64,000 nucleotides of DNA from Caulobacter endophyticus (GTDB lineage: Bacteria > Pseudomonadota > Alphaproteobacteria > Caulobacterales > Caulobacteraceae), in assembly GCF_003116815.1 (NCBI RefSeq), contig NZ_QDKQ01000037.1, positions 1 through 64,000 on the forward strand. Direction: 5' to 3'. Positions 45,317 to 52,951 of this stretch are shown here, one piece after another (position 1 is the first letter of the stretch; each line of letters opens with the position of its first letter). Position numbers and translations under genes: made by a program. The notes under the pieces are model-generated. The model worked only from the letters and a program-made list of their open reading frames with translations. It was not told the DNA's origin and did no database searches.

Positions 45317-46930
45317 TTGTCTGTTCGTATGGTGGGCGTTGGCGTCGCGGTCGCCGCGGCGCTGCTTGGAGCGGTTGGTTCGGCGTGGGCGCAGGGCGCG
45401 ACGCCGCCCCCGCCCGTCGTCCAGGCCGATCCGGCCGGGCGCTGGATCCGTGGCGAGAGCGAGCATTTCATCGTCTATTCGGATCGCAGCGAAAACCTCA
45501 TTCGCCGCTACGTGACGATGCTGGAGGACTTCGACGGCGTTCTGCGGCGGATCCACGGGAAGACGGACGTGGAAACCCCGCGCAAGCTGCCGCTGTATCT
45601 GCTGTCCGGTTCCCGCCAGTTGCGGCGGGTCATGCCCGGCGCCGACGAGCGGCTGCAGGGCGTCTATCTGACGGGTATGGAAGACATCTTCGTCCTGGCC
45701 ATCCGCGACGACAGCAACCAGTACGATCGCAACAACGGCGACGACACGGTGCTGCATGAGTACACGCACCATTTCATGATGCAGTACTTTCCCGACGCCT
45801 ATCCGGGCTGGCTGGTCGAGGGGTTGGCCGAGTACTACAAGACCATCGACCTGCAGATGAAGAAGGTGCAGATCGGCGATTTCAGCCGCGGGCGAGCCCA
45901 TTCGCTGCTGAACGACAAGTGGCTGCCGGTCTCGGACCTGTTGTCCAAGCGCCCGTCGCAGTTCGAGCGCGACGACGTCCTGACCTTCTACGCCCAGTCC
46001 TGGTTGCTGACCCACTACGTCTGGAGCGACAGGGAGCGCCGCAGGAAGCTGCAGACCTATCTCGACATGGTGCGCGACCACGGCGATCCCATGGCCAGCT
46101 GGACCAAGGTCTATGGCCAGGACGGGCCGGCCCTGGAAAAGGCGCTGCGCACCTACATGAACAAGCCGCTGCTGGCGATGAACCTGACGCGCGAGCCGCC
46201 GACGCCGCAGATCGCCTTCACGCGCCTGCCGGCTGGGGCCGACGACCTGATCCTGGAGATCCAGCGCCTGAAGGGGGGCGTGCCCAAGGCCGACGCGCCG
46301 GCCCTGCTGGCCAAGTTCCAGGAGGGGGCCGCCAAGCGTCCGGGCGAATTCTACAGCCGGCTGGCCCTGGCCCGCGCCGAGATCGACCTGGGCGACCGGG
46401 CCAAGGGCGAAGCGATCCTCAAGACGCTGCTGGAAGAGCGTCCCGCCGACCTGGAGGCCTTGCAGATCATGGCCTACAGCCGGCTGGAGACCGCGCGGCG
46501 GATGGCCCGCAACCCGGCCGACCGCGAGCAGGCCAAGGCGATCTACGCCGACGCGGCCGTCTATCTGGGCCGCGCCCACAAGGTCGACGGCGACAACTTC
46601 CTCACGCTCTACGGCTATGCCGAGACCAAGTCGATGGATCGCGAGCCCTCGCAGAACACGCTGAACGTCGTCTACCGGGCCGCGTCGATCGCGCCGCAGA
46701 ACCCGGTCATCCGCACCAACGCCGCCCGCCTGTTCATCCGCGCCAAGCAGTACGAGATCGCCCGCGAGATGCTCGAGCCGGTGGCCGGAAATCCGCATGG
46801 CGGGCCCCAAGCCAGGCGGGCCGCCCAACTGCTGTCCACACTGGAGGGCAAGGTGGACGGCGAGGCGCTGGCCCCCGCCAAGGCGGCCGCGGCCTCGGGG
46901 GAAGGTGACAAGGACGCGTCGGGGGGGTAA
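45317..46930 (+). CDS. secreted HEXXH metallopeptidase/TPR protein, copy B
   Basis: The 537-residue paralogue of the previous gene starts most likely at TTG 45317 (MSVRMVGVGV...), chosen because the leader and five-base spacing match copy A; ATG at 45329 is the alternative. The signal peptide ends near residue 26 (SAWAQ). The domain order is identical: GRWIRGESEHFIVYSD, HEYTHHF at 147-153, LVEGLAEYY at 166-174, then TPR-like repeats. It lacks copy A's second proline-rich linker and has a longer tail. Tandem paralogues with a kept active site suggest two related secreted proteases or one protease plus a partner. prfC starts nine bases later. Confidence 0.85.
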   Translation: MSVRMVGVGVAVAAALLGAVGSAWAQGATPPPPVVQADPAGRWIRGESEHFIVYSDRSENLIRRYVTMLEDFDGVLRRIHGKTDVETPRKLPLYLLSGSRQLRRVMPGADERLQGVYLTGMEDIFVLAIRDDSNQYDRNNGDDTVLHEYTHHFMMQYFPDAYPGWLVEGLAEYYKTIDLQMKKVQIGDFSRGRAHSLLNDKWLPVSDLLSKRPSQFERDDVLTFYAQSWLLTHYVWSDRERRRKLQTYLDMVRDHGDPMASWTKVYGQDGPALEKALRTYMNKPLLAMNLTREPPTPQIAFTRLPAGADDLILEIQRLKGGVPKADAPALLAKFQEGAAKRPGEFYSRLALARAEIDLGDRAKGEAILKTLLEERPADLEALQIMAYSRLETARRMARNPADREQAKAIYADAAVYLGRAHKVDGDNFLTLYGYAETKSMDREPSQNTLNVVYRAASIAPQNPVIRTNAARLFIRAKQYEIAREMLEPVAGNPHGGPQARRAAQLLSTLEGKVDGEALAPAKAAAASGEGDKDASGG

Positions 46931-46939
46931 CTGCGCGGG

Positions 46940-48538
46940 ATGAGCACCTCTCCCGCCGCTGAAGCCGCCCGTCGGCGCACCTTCGCCATCATCAGCCACC
47001 CCGACGCCGGCAAGACGACGCTGACGGAAAACCTGCTGCTGGCCGGCGGGGCGATCCGCGCGGCCGGGGCCGTGCGTGCGCGCGGCCAAGCCCGCCGCAC
47101 CCAGTCGGACTGGATGAAGATCGAGCGCGAACGCGGGATCTCGGTGTCGGCGTCGGTGATGACGTTCGACCACGACGGCCTGATGTTCAACCTGCTCGAC
47201 ACACCGGGCCACGAAGACTTCTCGGAAGACACCTACCGCACCCTGACCGCCGCCGACGCGGCCGTCATGGTGCTGGACGCCGCCAAGGGCATCGAGCCGC
47301 AGACCCTGAAGCTGTTCGAGGTGTGCCGCCTGCGCGACATCCCGATCATCACCTTCATCAACAAGATGGACCGCGAGGCCCAGGACCCGTTCGAACTGCT
47401 CGACGAGGTTTCCTCGAAGCTGGCCCTGGACCCCGCGCCGCTCTACTGGCCGGCCGGTTCGGGCGGGCGCTTCAAGGGCATGCTGGACCTGCGCAGCCAG
47501 CAGTTCATCCCCTACGCCAAGAAGAGCTCGACGGACGAGGAGGGGCACCCCGACCACGTCGCCTTCAACGGCAACGCCATCGTCCAGTACCTCGACCCGG
47601 ACGAGCGCTCGGAGCTGGAAGACAACGCCATGCTGGTCACCGAGGCTGGCAAGCCGTTCGACGTGCAGTCGTTCCTGGAAGGCCACATGACGCCGGTGTT
47701 CTTCGGCTCGGCCCTGCGCCACTTCGGCGTCGACCAACTGCTGGCCGGCATCGGCGCCTATGCGCCCGCGCCCAAGCCGGCCAAGGCCAGCAAGGCCGGG
47801 GCCGAGACCCATGTCGCTCCGGGCGATAGCGAGGTCTCGGGCTTCGTCTTCAAGGTCCAGGCCAACATGGACCCCAATCACCGCGACCGCATCGCCTTCC
47901 TGCGCCTGACCAGCGGCCGCTTCACCCGCGGCATGAAGCTGAAGGCCCAGAACACCGGCAAGGCCATGAGCGTCAACGCGCCGATCATGTTCTTCGCCAG
48001 CGATCGCGAGCTGGCCGAGGACGCCTTCGCCGGCGACGTGATCGGCATCCCCAACCACGGCGTGCTGCGGGTGGGCGACAGCCTGTCGGAGAGCGGGAGC
48101 CTGCGCTTCGCGGGCCTGCCCAACTTCGCCCCGGAAATCCTGCGCCGCGTGCGCGTGAAGGATCCGCTGAAGGCCAAGCACCTGAAGAAGGCGCTGGAAG
48201 GCCTGGCCGAGGAAGGCGTCACCCAGCTCTTCCGCCCGATGATCGGCAGCGACTTCATCGTCGGCGCCGTGGGCCAGCTGCAGTTCGAAGTCATGGCCGA
48301 CCGTCTGGCCAACGAGTACCAGCTGGACGTGATCTTCGAGGCCAGCCCCTATGCCGAGGCCCGCTGGCTGGTCGGCGAGCGCGCCGACGTCGAGGACTTC
48401 GAGAACAAGCACAAGTCGGCCATGGGCCGCGATATCGACGAGCAGCCGGTGTTCCTGGGCAAGTCGTCCTGGGAGATCGGCTACGTCGCCGAGCGCTACC
48501 CGAAGGTGCGCTTCGAGCGGACGAAGGAACGGGGGTAG
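46940..48538 (+). CDS. prfC: peptide chain release factor 3
   Basis: RF3 is the GTPase that removes RF1 or RF2 from the ribosome after termination. The 532-residue protein has the GTP-binding P-loop SHPDAGKTTLTE (about 19-30), switch I with RGISVSASVMTF, G3 DTPGHEDFSEDT and G4 NKMDREA. Domains II-III follow to about 480 with the C-terminal EF-G-like part DFIVGAVGQLQFEV. All signatures are present. It begins nine bases after the HEXXH copy B gene, so it may be carried on the same message. Confidence 0.97.
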   Translation: MSTSPAAEAARRRTFAIISHPDAGKTTLTENLLLAGGAIRAAGAVRARGQARRTQSDWMKIERERGISVSASVMTFDHDGLMFNLLDTPGHEDFSEDTYRTLTAADAAVMVLDAAKGIEPQTLKLFEVCRLRDIPIITFINKMDREAQDPFELLDEVSSKLALDPAPLYWPAGSGGRFKGMLDLRSQQFIPYAKKSSTDEEGHPDHVAFNGNAIVQYLDPDERSELEDNAMLVTEAGKPFDVQSFLEGHMTPVFFGSALRHFGVDQLLAGIGAYAPAPKPAKASKAGAETHVAPGDSEVSGFVFKVQANMDPNHRDRIAFLRLTSGRFTRGMKLKAQNTGKAMSVNAPIMFFASDRELAEDAFAGDVIGIPNHGVLRVGDSLSESGSLRFAGLPNFAPEILRRVRVKDPLKAKHLKKALEGLAEEGVTQLFRPMIGSDFIVGAVGQLQFEVMADRLANEYQLDVIFEASPYAEARWLVGERADVEDFENKHKSAMGRDIDEQPVFLGKSSWEIGYVAERYPKVRFERTKERG

Positions 48539-48541
48539 GGG

Positions 48542-49348
48542 TCAGCGCGGGTCGGGGCCGAAGGTTTCCAACTTGCGATACACCGCCCTGACCTCGGGGT
48601 GGTCGCGCTCTTTCTCGATCGCCCAGGCCAGGCCGATGGCGTTCCAGGCGGCGATCAGGTCGGCTTGCTCTCCGCCTCGGCGCGTGAACTTCTCGATCAG
48701 GGCTCCGGCCTGAACGGTCGCCAGCCGGGCGCGTTCGGCGGGTGAGGCGCCAGCGCGAGGATCGTCGAGCGCCTCCTGCGCGGCGGCGGCCTTGGCGGCG
48801 TGAAACCCGTCACGCAGGAACGTGGCGAGCTGGAAGGCGATGTCCGCCCAAGGCAGGCCCCTGGCCTGGGCTTCGGCGCGCCAAACCTGCACGATCTCGA
48901 GACCATGAAGGTGAAGCTTATTGTGCTGCAAGGCGCGAAACGCCCTGTACCGCTGATCCTTGTCCAGCAGACGGTTCTCGCGCCTGGACAACTCGGCTGC
49001 GTGGATGGCGGGAAGGTCCGACGCCGCGATAGAGCTGGGAAACATCGGACCCAGCACCTTGCGCAAGTCTTCGTCGCGTCGATCCAGGGGCGACACGCAG
49101 GCTTTGATCGCTGGGACCACTGGATGATCGGGCGAGGCGATTAGCTGGCACTTGCCTAGCCGGGCGAAGGGCATGCGCTGGCCGCGTTCGCCGATTACGA
49201 CTTGCCGCTCCCGATCGACCCCGGCGACCGTCACCAGTTCGCCGCTGACGTCGTCGTCGAGATCGCAACCGACGATCAGCGAAAGCTCCGCTTTGTCGCT
49301 CTTCAACCAGCGAAGCACCAGGCTTCCATCGAACAGGATCTCACTCAA
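48542..49348 (-). CDS. hypothetical protein, second gene of a two-gene cassette
   Basis: The 268-residue soluble protein has a beta-rich N-terminal part (MSEILFDGSLVLRWLKSDKAELSLIVGCDLDDDVSGELVTVAG, about 1-75). A mostly helical remainder contains charged repeats such as ERARLATVQAGALIEKF. I recognise no family. It starts by overlapping the upstream gene's stop by four bases (ATGA), and its own end lies three bases from the prfC stop. Its make-up (fewer GC third positions, many charged residues) differs slightly from the surrounding housekeeping genes, hinting at acquisition. Confidence 0.6.
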   Translation of the reverse strand: MSEILFDGSLVLRWLKSDKAELSLIVGCDLDDDVSGELVTVAGVDRERQVVIGERGQRMPFARLGKCQLIASPDHPVVPAIKACVSPLDRRDEDLRKVLGPMFPSSIAASDLPAIHAAELSRRENRLLDKDQRYRAFRALQHNKLHLHGLEIVQVWRAEAQARGLPWADIAFQLATFLRDGFHAAKAAAAQEALDDPRAGASPAERARLATVQAGALIEKFTRRGGEQADLIAAWNAIGLAWAIEKERDHPEVRAVYRKLETFGPDPR

Positions 49349-49980
49349 GGTCGGCCAAGCTCCGGTTCAGCGTCGAAAGCCAGGCAGTTGGCCAGGCGTC
49401 CGTCGCCGTCCTCGCCGATAGCGATCTTGAGGGTGCAGTAGGCGCGTCCCAGGGGCAGGCGCAGCAGCATCCGTTCCAGCTCTCGTTCCTGGGTCAGGGC
49501 GGTCACGCTGTCGAACAGGCGGATGTAGCGCAAGGTCTGGTGACGCAGTTGCTCGCCGTCGCTTCCCGCCAGCGCCGCCTGGATCCGCTTGGGGCTGCTG
49601 ATCAGATAGGCGAAGACGGCATGATCTCCCAGCTCGTAGGCGGCCTGATACTCGGTCAGCTTCCCGGGCGCGCCGCCCTTGCGCTCATCGACGACCAGCC
49701 GCGCGGTCATGGCGATACGACGCGCCAGACCGCCCAGATCGGGACGCGACAGCTGGAAACTGGTCAGCAGTTCCTGGCTGCGGGCCTGGCGCGCCTGGAT
49801 GCTGGCGGCGTAGGCGATGAAGCCCAAGGCGACGGCGCTGGCCACGGAGCCGAGAAATTCGGCGAGATGCTCGGCCATCCAATCGCTTTCGGGCGACGCC
49901 GACTTCCAAACGATGAAGCCGATGGAAAGCACGACCAGGGCCGCGACGCCTACAGTCCAGATCCTTGGAAGCCCACGCAT
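49345..49980 (-). CDS. hypothetical membrane-anchored protein, first gene of a two-gene cassette
   Basis: The 211-residue protein has one or two N-terminal membrane helices (about 8-26 and 43-62: AEFLGSVASAVALGFIAYAASI). A cytoplasmic helical region follows, containing SFQLSRPDLGGLARRIAMTARLV and ending LGRAYCTLKIAIGEDGDGRL. No family is recognised. It starts with CGTATGCG and is overlapped by the following gene, so the two are surely co-expressed. A membrane component plus a soluble partner is a common plan for small accessory or defence cassettes, but nothing here proves that. Confidence 0.6.
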   Translation of the reverse strand: MRGLPRIWTVGVAALVVLSIGFIVWKSASPESDWMAEHLAEFLGSVASAVALGFIAYAASIQARQARSQELLTSFQLSRPDLGGLARRIAMTARLVVDERKGGAPGKLTEYQAAYELGDHAVFAYLISSPKRIQAALAGSDGEQLRHQTLRYIRLFDSVTALTQERELERMLLRLPLGRAYCTLKIAIGEDGDGRLANCLAFDAEPELGRP

Positions 49981-50305
49981 ACGCTAACGCCTGGCACTGC
50001 TCATTACCGGGAGTATTGCAGTCTACACACCCTTAGATTTTGTTCCAGTCGTCCCGGCGAATGGGTCTGGTGCGAGCTTTAGCGGCCGGTCGTGGTCGTG
50101 CTCGCCCAGCCAGCGCGCCTGGTCGGTCAGGCCGGTTCCCACCCAGGCCAGCACCTGTTCGATGGGGATGGGTCCGGCCCATGCAGCCAGGCGGCCAGCT
50201 TCACCACCAGGCAGACGGGGTCCAGGCGCGCTCGGGCCGCACCAGGGCCACTGTGCTGGCCGCGTGATGCTCGGCCCCGCTGGCGGGGCTGCGCATTATC
50301 TAAGG
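49981..50305. other. gene-poor gap holding a probable decayed gene
   Basis: A stretch of 325 bases between the unknown cassette and the galactanase gene. It has no intact CDS of normal quality; on the minus strand it carries protein-like sequence that is frame-broken (see 50023). The right-hand 80 bases hold the GC-rich piece GCCCCGC-TGGC-GGGGC, a small hairpin at about 50274-50289 that could terminate the galactanase transcript. Confidence 0.5.
50023..50296 (-). pseudogene. possible frame-shifted gene remnant
   Basis: On the minus strand the frame ending with stop TAG at 50023-50025 reads PIPIEQVLAWVGTGLTDQ, then RWLGEHDHDRPLKLAP. This has plainly protein-like composition and GC-biased third positions. 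The best-matching upstream part (CLVVKLAAWLHGPDP) lies in another frame, joined near 50165-50175, and no start codon is available in frame. It is best read as a decayed gene or the 3' end of one cut away. Family not recognised. Confidence 0.35.
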
Positions 50306-51517
50306 TCAAGCGGGCCGCAGCCCGTAGTCCCGCGCCATCTGGCGGTAGAGCTCCATGAAGGCGTTGGCGTCGTAGCGGCCGCCGTTGTTGATCTTCTCCG
50401 GATGCGGCGCCGGCGCGCCGGCGATCACCGCGCCCGGGGCTTCGGCGGCGTTGACGCCCTGCGACAGCAGGTTGGGGCGCGGGCCCTCGCCGGCGTTCTT
50501 GCCGTCCTGGTCGAAGATCGCCTCCTGGTGCCGGGTCGGCTCCCAGATGAACGTGCCCCAGCCGCGCTGGCCGGGCGCGTCGAACACCAGGTCGTTCACG
50601 TAGCGCTTGCGGCTGGAATATTCGGCCACATAGAAGCCGTGGTCGCGATAGCGCTCGCCGAAGCGGGCGAAGGTGTTGGCCCAGTCGCCCTCGGCCGCCT
50701 GCTGGTAGCAGGAGAAGCCGGTGGCGTCGAAGCGCACGCCGCGCGCCAGCAGGCTGTCCATCCAGTGGCTGACGATGGTCCAGTGGCGGCCCAGGTGGTT
50801 GTGCAGGCTGGTCTTCACGCCGGGGACCGCCTCCCGCGAGGCGTCCAGGCCCGCGCTGAGCAGCCTGGCCAGCTTGTCGAAGCCGCCGGCGTCGGGAACG
50901 TTCAGGTGCACCGCGTCCGTGGCCGGGTTGCCGGTGGGGACGGGCAGGGGCACGCGGCCGTCGGGCCACAGCATGCCGAAAGTGATCTCGTTGCCGATCA
51001 CCACCATGTCGGGCTTGGCGCCGGCCTTCACCAGCGCGCCCAGCACCTGGCCGGTGTGGTCGCCGACCGCCTTGACCAGGGCGTCGAACGGCATGTCCTT
51101 CCAGGCGGCGGGCTTGCCCTGCTTCTGGGGGTCGGCCCAGGTGTCGCTGTAGTGGAAGCTGATCGTCAGGTGCATGCCGGCGGCCTTGATCCGCTTGGCC
51201 ATGGCGACGGTCTGGGCCAGGCCTGCCCATGGGTCGGTCTTGCGGCGCTCGGAATAGCCGTTCTCGGGATTGACGAAGACGCGGATCTTGATGGCGTTGA
51301 AGCCGGCGTCACCCAGGATGGCCAGGATGTCCTGCCGGCGGCCATTGGCGAAGAACTGCGCGCCGTCGGCCTCGTCCTGTGGGATCCAGGTGATGTCGGC
51401 GCCCAGCAGGAATGAGCCCGGACGGGAGCCCGGCATCGCCGCCAGCGCCATCGGCGCGGCCGAAAGCAGGGGCAGGGCGGTCAGGCCCGCAGCGAAGGCG
51501 CGGCGGTCGAGGGTCAT
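50306..51517 (-). CDS. arabinogalactan endo-beta-1,4-galactanase, GH53
   Basis: GH53 enzymes cut beta-1,4-galactan side chains of pectin. The 403-residue protein has an N-terminal export signal with LDRRAFAAGL (twin-arginine-like) and AMALAA. The family's opening GADITWIPQDEADG, FHYSDTWADP (near 121-130), acid/base Glu177 in VIGNEITFG and nucleophile Glu299 in YVAEYSSR are all intact. The C-terminal part has a Trp-rich WGTFIWEPTRH segment. It is a one-gene unit, and its upstream region holds a perfect 7-9-7 inverted repeat that could bind a sugar-responsive repressor. Confidence 0.95.
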   Translation of the reverse strand: MTLDRRAFAAGLTALPLLSAAPMALAAMPGSRPGSFLLGADITWIPQDEADGAQFFANGRRQDILAILGDAGFNAIKIRVFVNPENGYSERRKTDPWAGLAQTVAMAKRIKAAGMHLTISFHYSDTWADPQKQGKPAAWKDMPFDALVKAVGDHTGQVLGALVKAGAKPDMVVIGNEITFGMLWPDGRVPLPVPTGNPATDAVHLNVPDAGGFDKLARLLSAGLDASREAVPGVKTSLHNHLGRHWTIVSHWMDSLLARGVRFDATGFSCYQQAAEGDWANTFARFGERYRDHGFYVAEYSSRKRYVNDLVFDAPGQRGWGTFIWEPTRHQEAIFDQDGKNAGEGPRPNLLSQGVNAAEAPGAVIAGAPAPHPEKINNGGRYDANAFMELYRQMARDYGLRPA

Positions 51518-51564
51518 CGGCGGCTTCCTCCAGGGACCGCTCAGGCAAGCGATCTCATTATTTG

Positions 51565-51587
51565 GGATATAGTTTCAATATATATCC
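51565..51587. promoter_or_regulatory. candidate operator upstream of the GH53 gene
   Basis: GGATATA and TATATCC are separated by nine bases and lie about 50 bases upstream of the galactanase start, in a strikingly AT-rich patch. It is a plausible binding site for a pathway regulator encoded elsewhere. Confidence 0.5.
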
Positions 51588-51686
51588 TAGCGGCAATGCG
51601 CGCTAAAAGGGAAGAGGCGCGGTCGGGCTGGCGGTCGCTTCGCCAGCCGCTATAGGAGGGGCGTTCGCAACCGGAGCCTTTCCCGC

Positions 51687-52064
51687 ATGACCCGCCAGCT
51701 CGCCATCGGCCTCGTGGCCCACGACGACAAGAAGGCCGACCTCGTGGCCTGGGCCAAGGCGAACGCGGCTTTCCTGGAGAAGAACGTGCTGTACGGCACC
51801 GGCACCACCGGCGGCCGCGTGCTGGAGGCTCTCCCCCAGTTGCAACTGACCCGTCTGAAGAGCGGACCCCTGGGCGGCGACCAGCAACTGGGCGCGATGA
51901 TCGCCGAGGGACGCCTGGACATGCTGATCTTCTTCGTCGACCCGCTGTCGCCCCAGCCGCACGACGTGGACGTCAAGGCGCTGATCCGCCTGGCGACCCT
52001 GGCCGATATTCCGTTCGCCTGTAATACGGCTACGGCGACGCTGGTGGTGCGCGGGTTGCAGTAG
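51687..52064 (+). CDS. mgsA: methylglyoxal synthase
   Basis: MgsA converts dihydroxyacetone phosphate to methylglyoxal, an overflow route when sugar phosphates build up. The 125-residue protein is typical in length and has the motifs [11 protein letters not shown] (His12, Lys16), [10 protein letters not shown] (phosphate binding) and [11 protein letters not shown] with catalytic Asp65. [22 protein letters not shown] is the hallmark of the family. It is followed by a small hairpin and a convergent RNase H-like gene. Confidence 0.96.
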   Translation: MTRQLAIGLVAHDDKKADLVAWAKANAAFLEKNVLYGTGTTGGRVLEALPQLQLTRLKSGPLGGDQQLGAMIAEGRLDMLIFFVDPLSPQPHDVDVKALIRLATLADIPFACNTATATLVVRGLQ

Positions 52065-52070
52065 GGCCAA

Positions 52071-52090
52071 GATCCCCCTCCAGGGGGATC
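52071..52090. terminator. bidirectional hairpin between mgsA and the RNase H-like gene
   Basis: GATCCCCCT-CC-AGGGGGATC is a perfect hairpin six bases after the mgsA stop and just beyond the stop of the convergent gene. No U-run, but it is placed as a shared terminator. Confidence 0.7.
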
Positions 52091-52091
52091 G

Positions 52092-52577
52092 TCAGGCGGG
52101 GAACTTCATCAGGTTCGGCTTGGGGATCGCGGCCTTGAAGCTGCCGCGGCTCTTGGAGGTGTCGAGCCCGAACTCGGCCCAGGCGGCCAGGAAGCCGGTC
52201 TGCGGCGCGCTGGTCGCCAGCGGGACGAGGTTCAGCACCGGACGGGCGGCGACCAGGGCGCGGGCGGCAGCCCAGGCCTCTGGCTCGGCGGTGGCGTAGG
52301 CGCCGTCGCTGGCCACCAGTTCACCAGCCAGGGCCGGATCGGCGAAGCGCAGCGTTACGGGCGTATCGGGCGGCAGGTCCGACAGGCTGGTCAGCGCCTC
52401 AATGACGGCCGACAGACTCATTCTGGCGGGCGAGGTGCGACGCTCGCCGCCCGCCGCGCCCTTTATCGTGGCCGCGCCCGACTCTCCGTCGGTCTTCCGT
52501 ACGAACGCCCAGCCGCCATAGCCGGGGTCTTGCTTGCAAAGAGCGGCGGTCCACAGGGTCACGGCTGGGCTGGTCAT
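52092..52577 (-). CDS. RNase H-fold protein with altered active site
   Basis: The 161-residue protein aligns with RNase HI by its pattern: VTLWTAALCKQDPGYGGWAFV corresponds to the strand-loop that normally reads DGxCxxNPGxGGWG. Later ARMSLSAVIEALTSLSDLPPDTPVTLRFADP corresponds to NRMELMAAIxALE...TDS. The first catalytic Asp is Thr (WTAAL) and the Glu of NRMEL is Ser (ARMSLS); only one acidic residue (the Asp in FADP) remains. It is therefore probably not a nuclease in the usual way and may bind RNA or a partner. Convergent with mgsA. Confidence 0.65.
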   Translation of the reverse strand: MTSPAVTLWTAALCKQDPGYGGWAFVRKTDGESGAATIKGAAGGERRTSPARMSLSAVIEALTSLSDLPPDTPVTLRFADPALAGELVASDGAYATAEPEAWAAARALVAARPVLNLVPLATSAPQTGFLAAWAEFGLDTSKSRGSFKAAIPKPNLMKFPA

Positions 52578-52951
52578 GGCCGTTTCCTAGCGTCTTGCCG
52601 GGTAGTCCGCTACTGCGCGCGGTAACGACCCTGAACAAAGTGTAAACAAGGTCCTAAATCTTAGAGTTAACGTCATTTTCACTTTGGTGAACGCGGTTAT
52701 AAATAGTGCGTTCGCACCATCCGCCGACTGTGGCTGGTTGAAGCAAAAAGCGTGCCAAAATGGGTCAAAACCGCCATTTCTCCGGCTGTCGGGGTCATCA
52801 AAGTTAATGTGATCTGAATATTCGTGGTTAACAGGCGATTCAGGCCTGTTAACCCCTTGTTAAGAGCGTTGGCTCCGGTTTTGCTGATCTCGCGTTAAAT
52901 CCATCCCGGCCGTGCCGAGGTGGGACGATCCCGGTGCGGAGTACGCGAGCG
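52578..52951. promoter_or_regulatory. regulatory gap with CtrA box and GANTC palindrome
   Basis: This 374-base AT-rich gap lies between divergent genes. It contains the 10-base inverted repeat GGTTAACAGG / CCTGTTAACC (52826-52835 and 52845-52854), with a GATTC (GANTC) site at 52837-52841 in the loop. A perfect CtrA box TTAACCCCTTGTTAA (TTAA-N7-TTAA) overlaps it at 52849-52863. Additional TTAAC motifs occur near 52674. It is the densest such cluster in the window outside ctrA itself and probably drives the gene at 52952. Confidence 0.75.

Noticed and set aside
43316..48412. Open frame of nearly 1,700 codons on the minus strand opposite the HEXXH pair and prfC
   Set aside because: It mirrors well-supported genes on the plus strand, has shadow-like composition (Gly/Ala/Leu/Arg/His/Gln) and no domain. 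Long antisense frames arise from GC-rich codon bias. Only its last 45 codons look like a genuine small gene.
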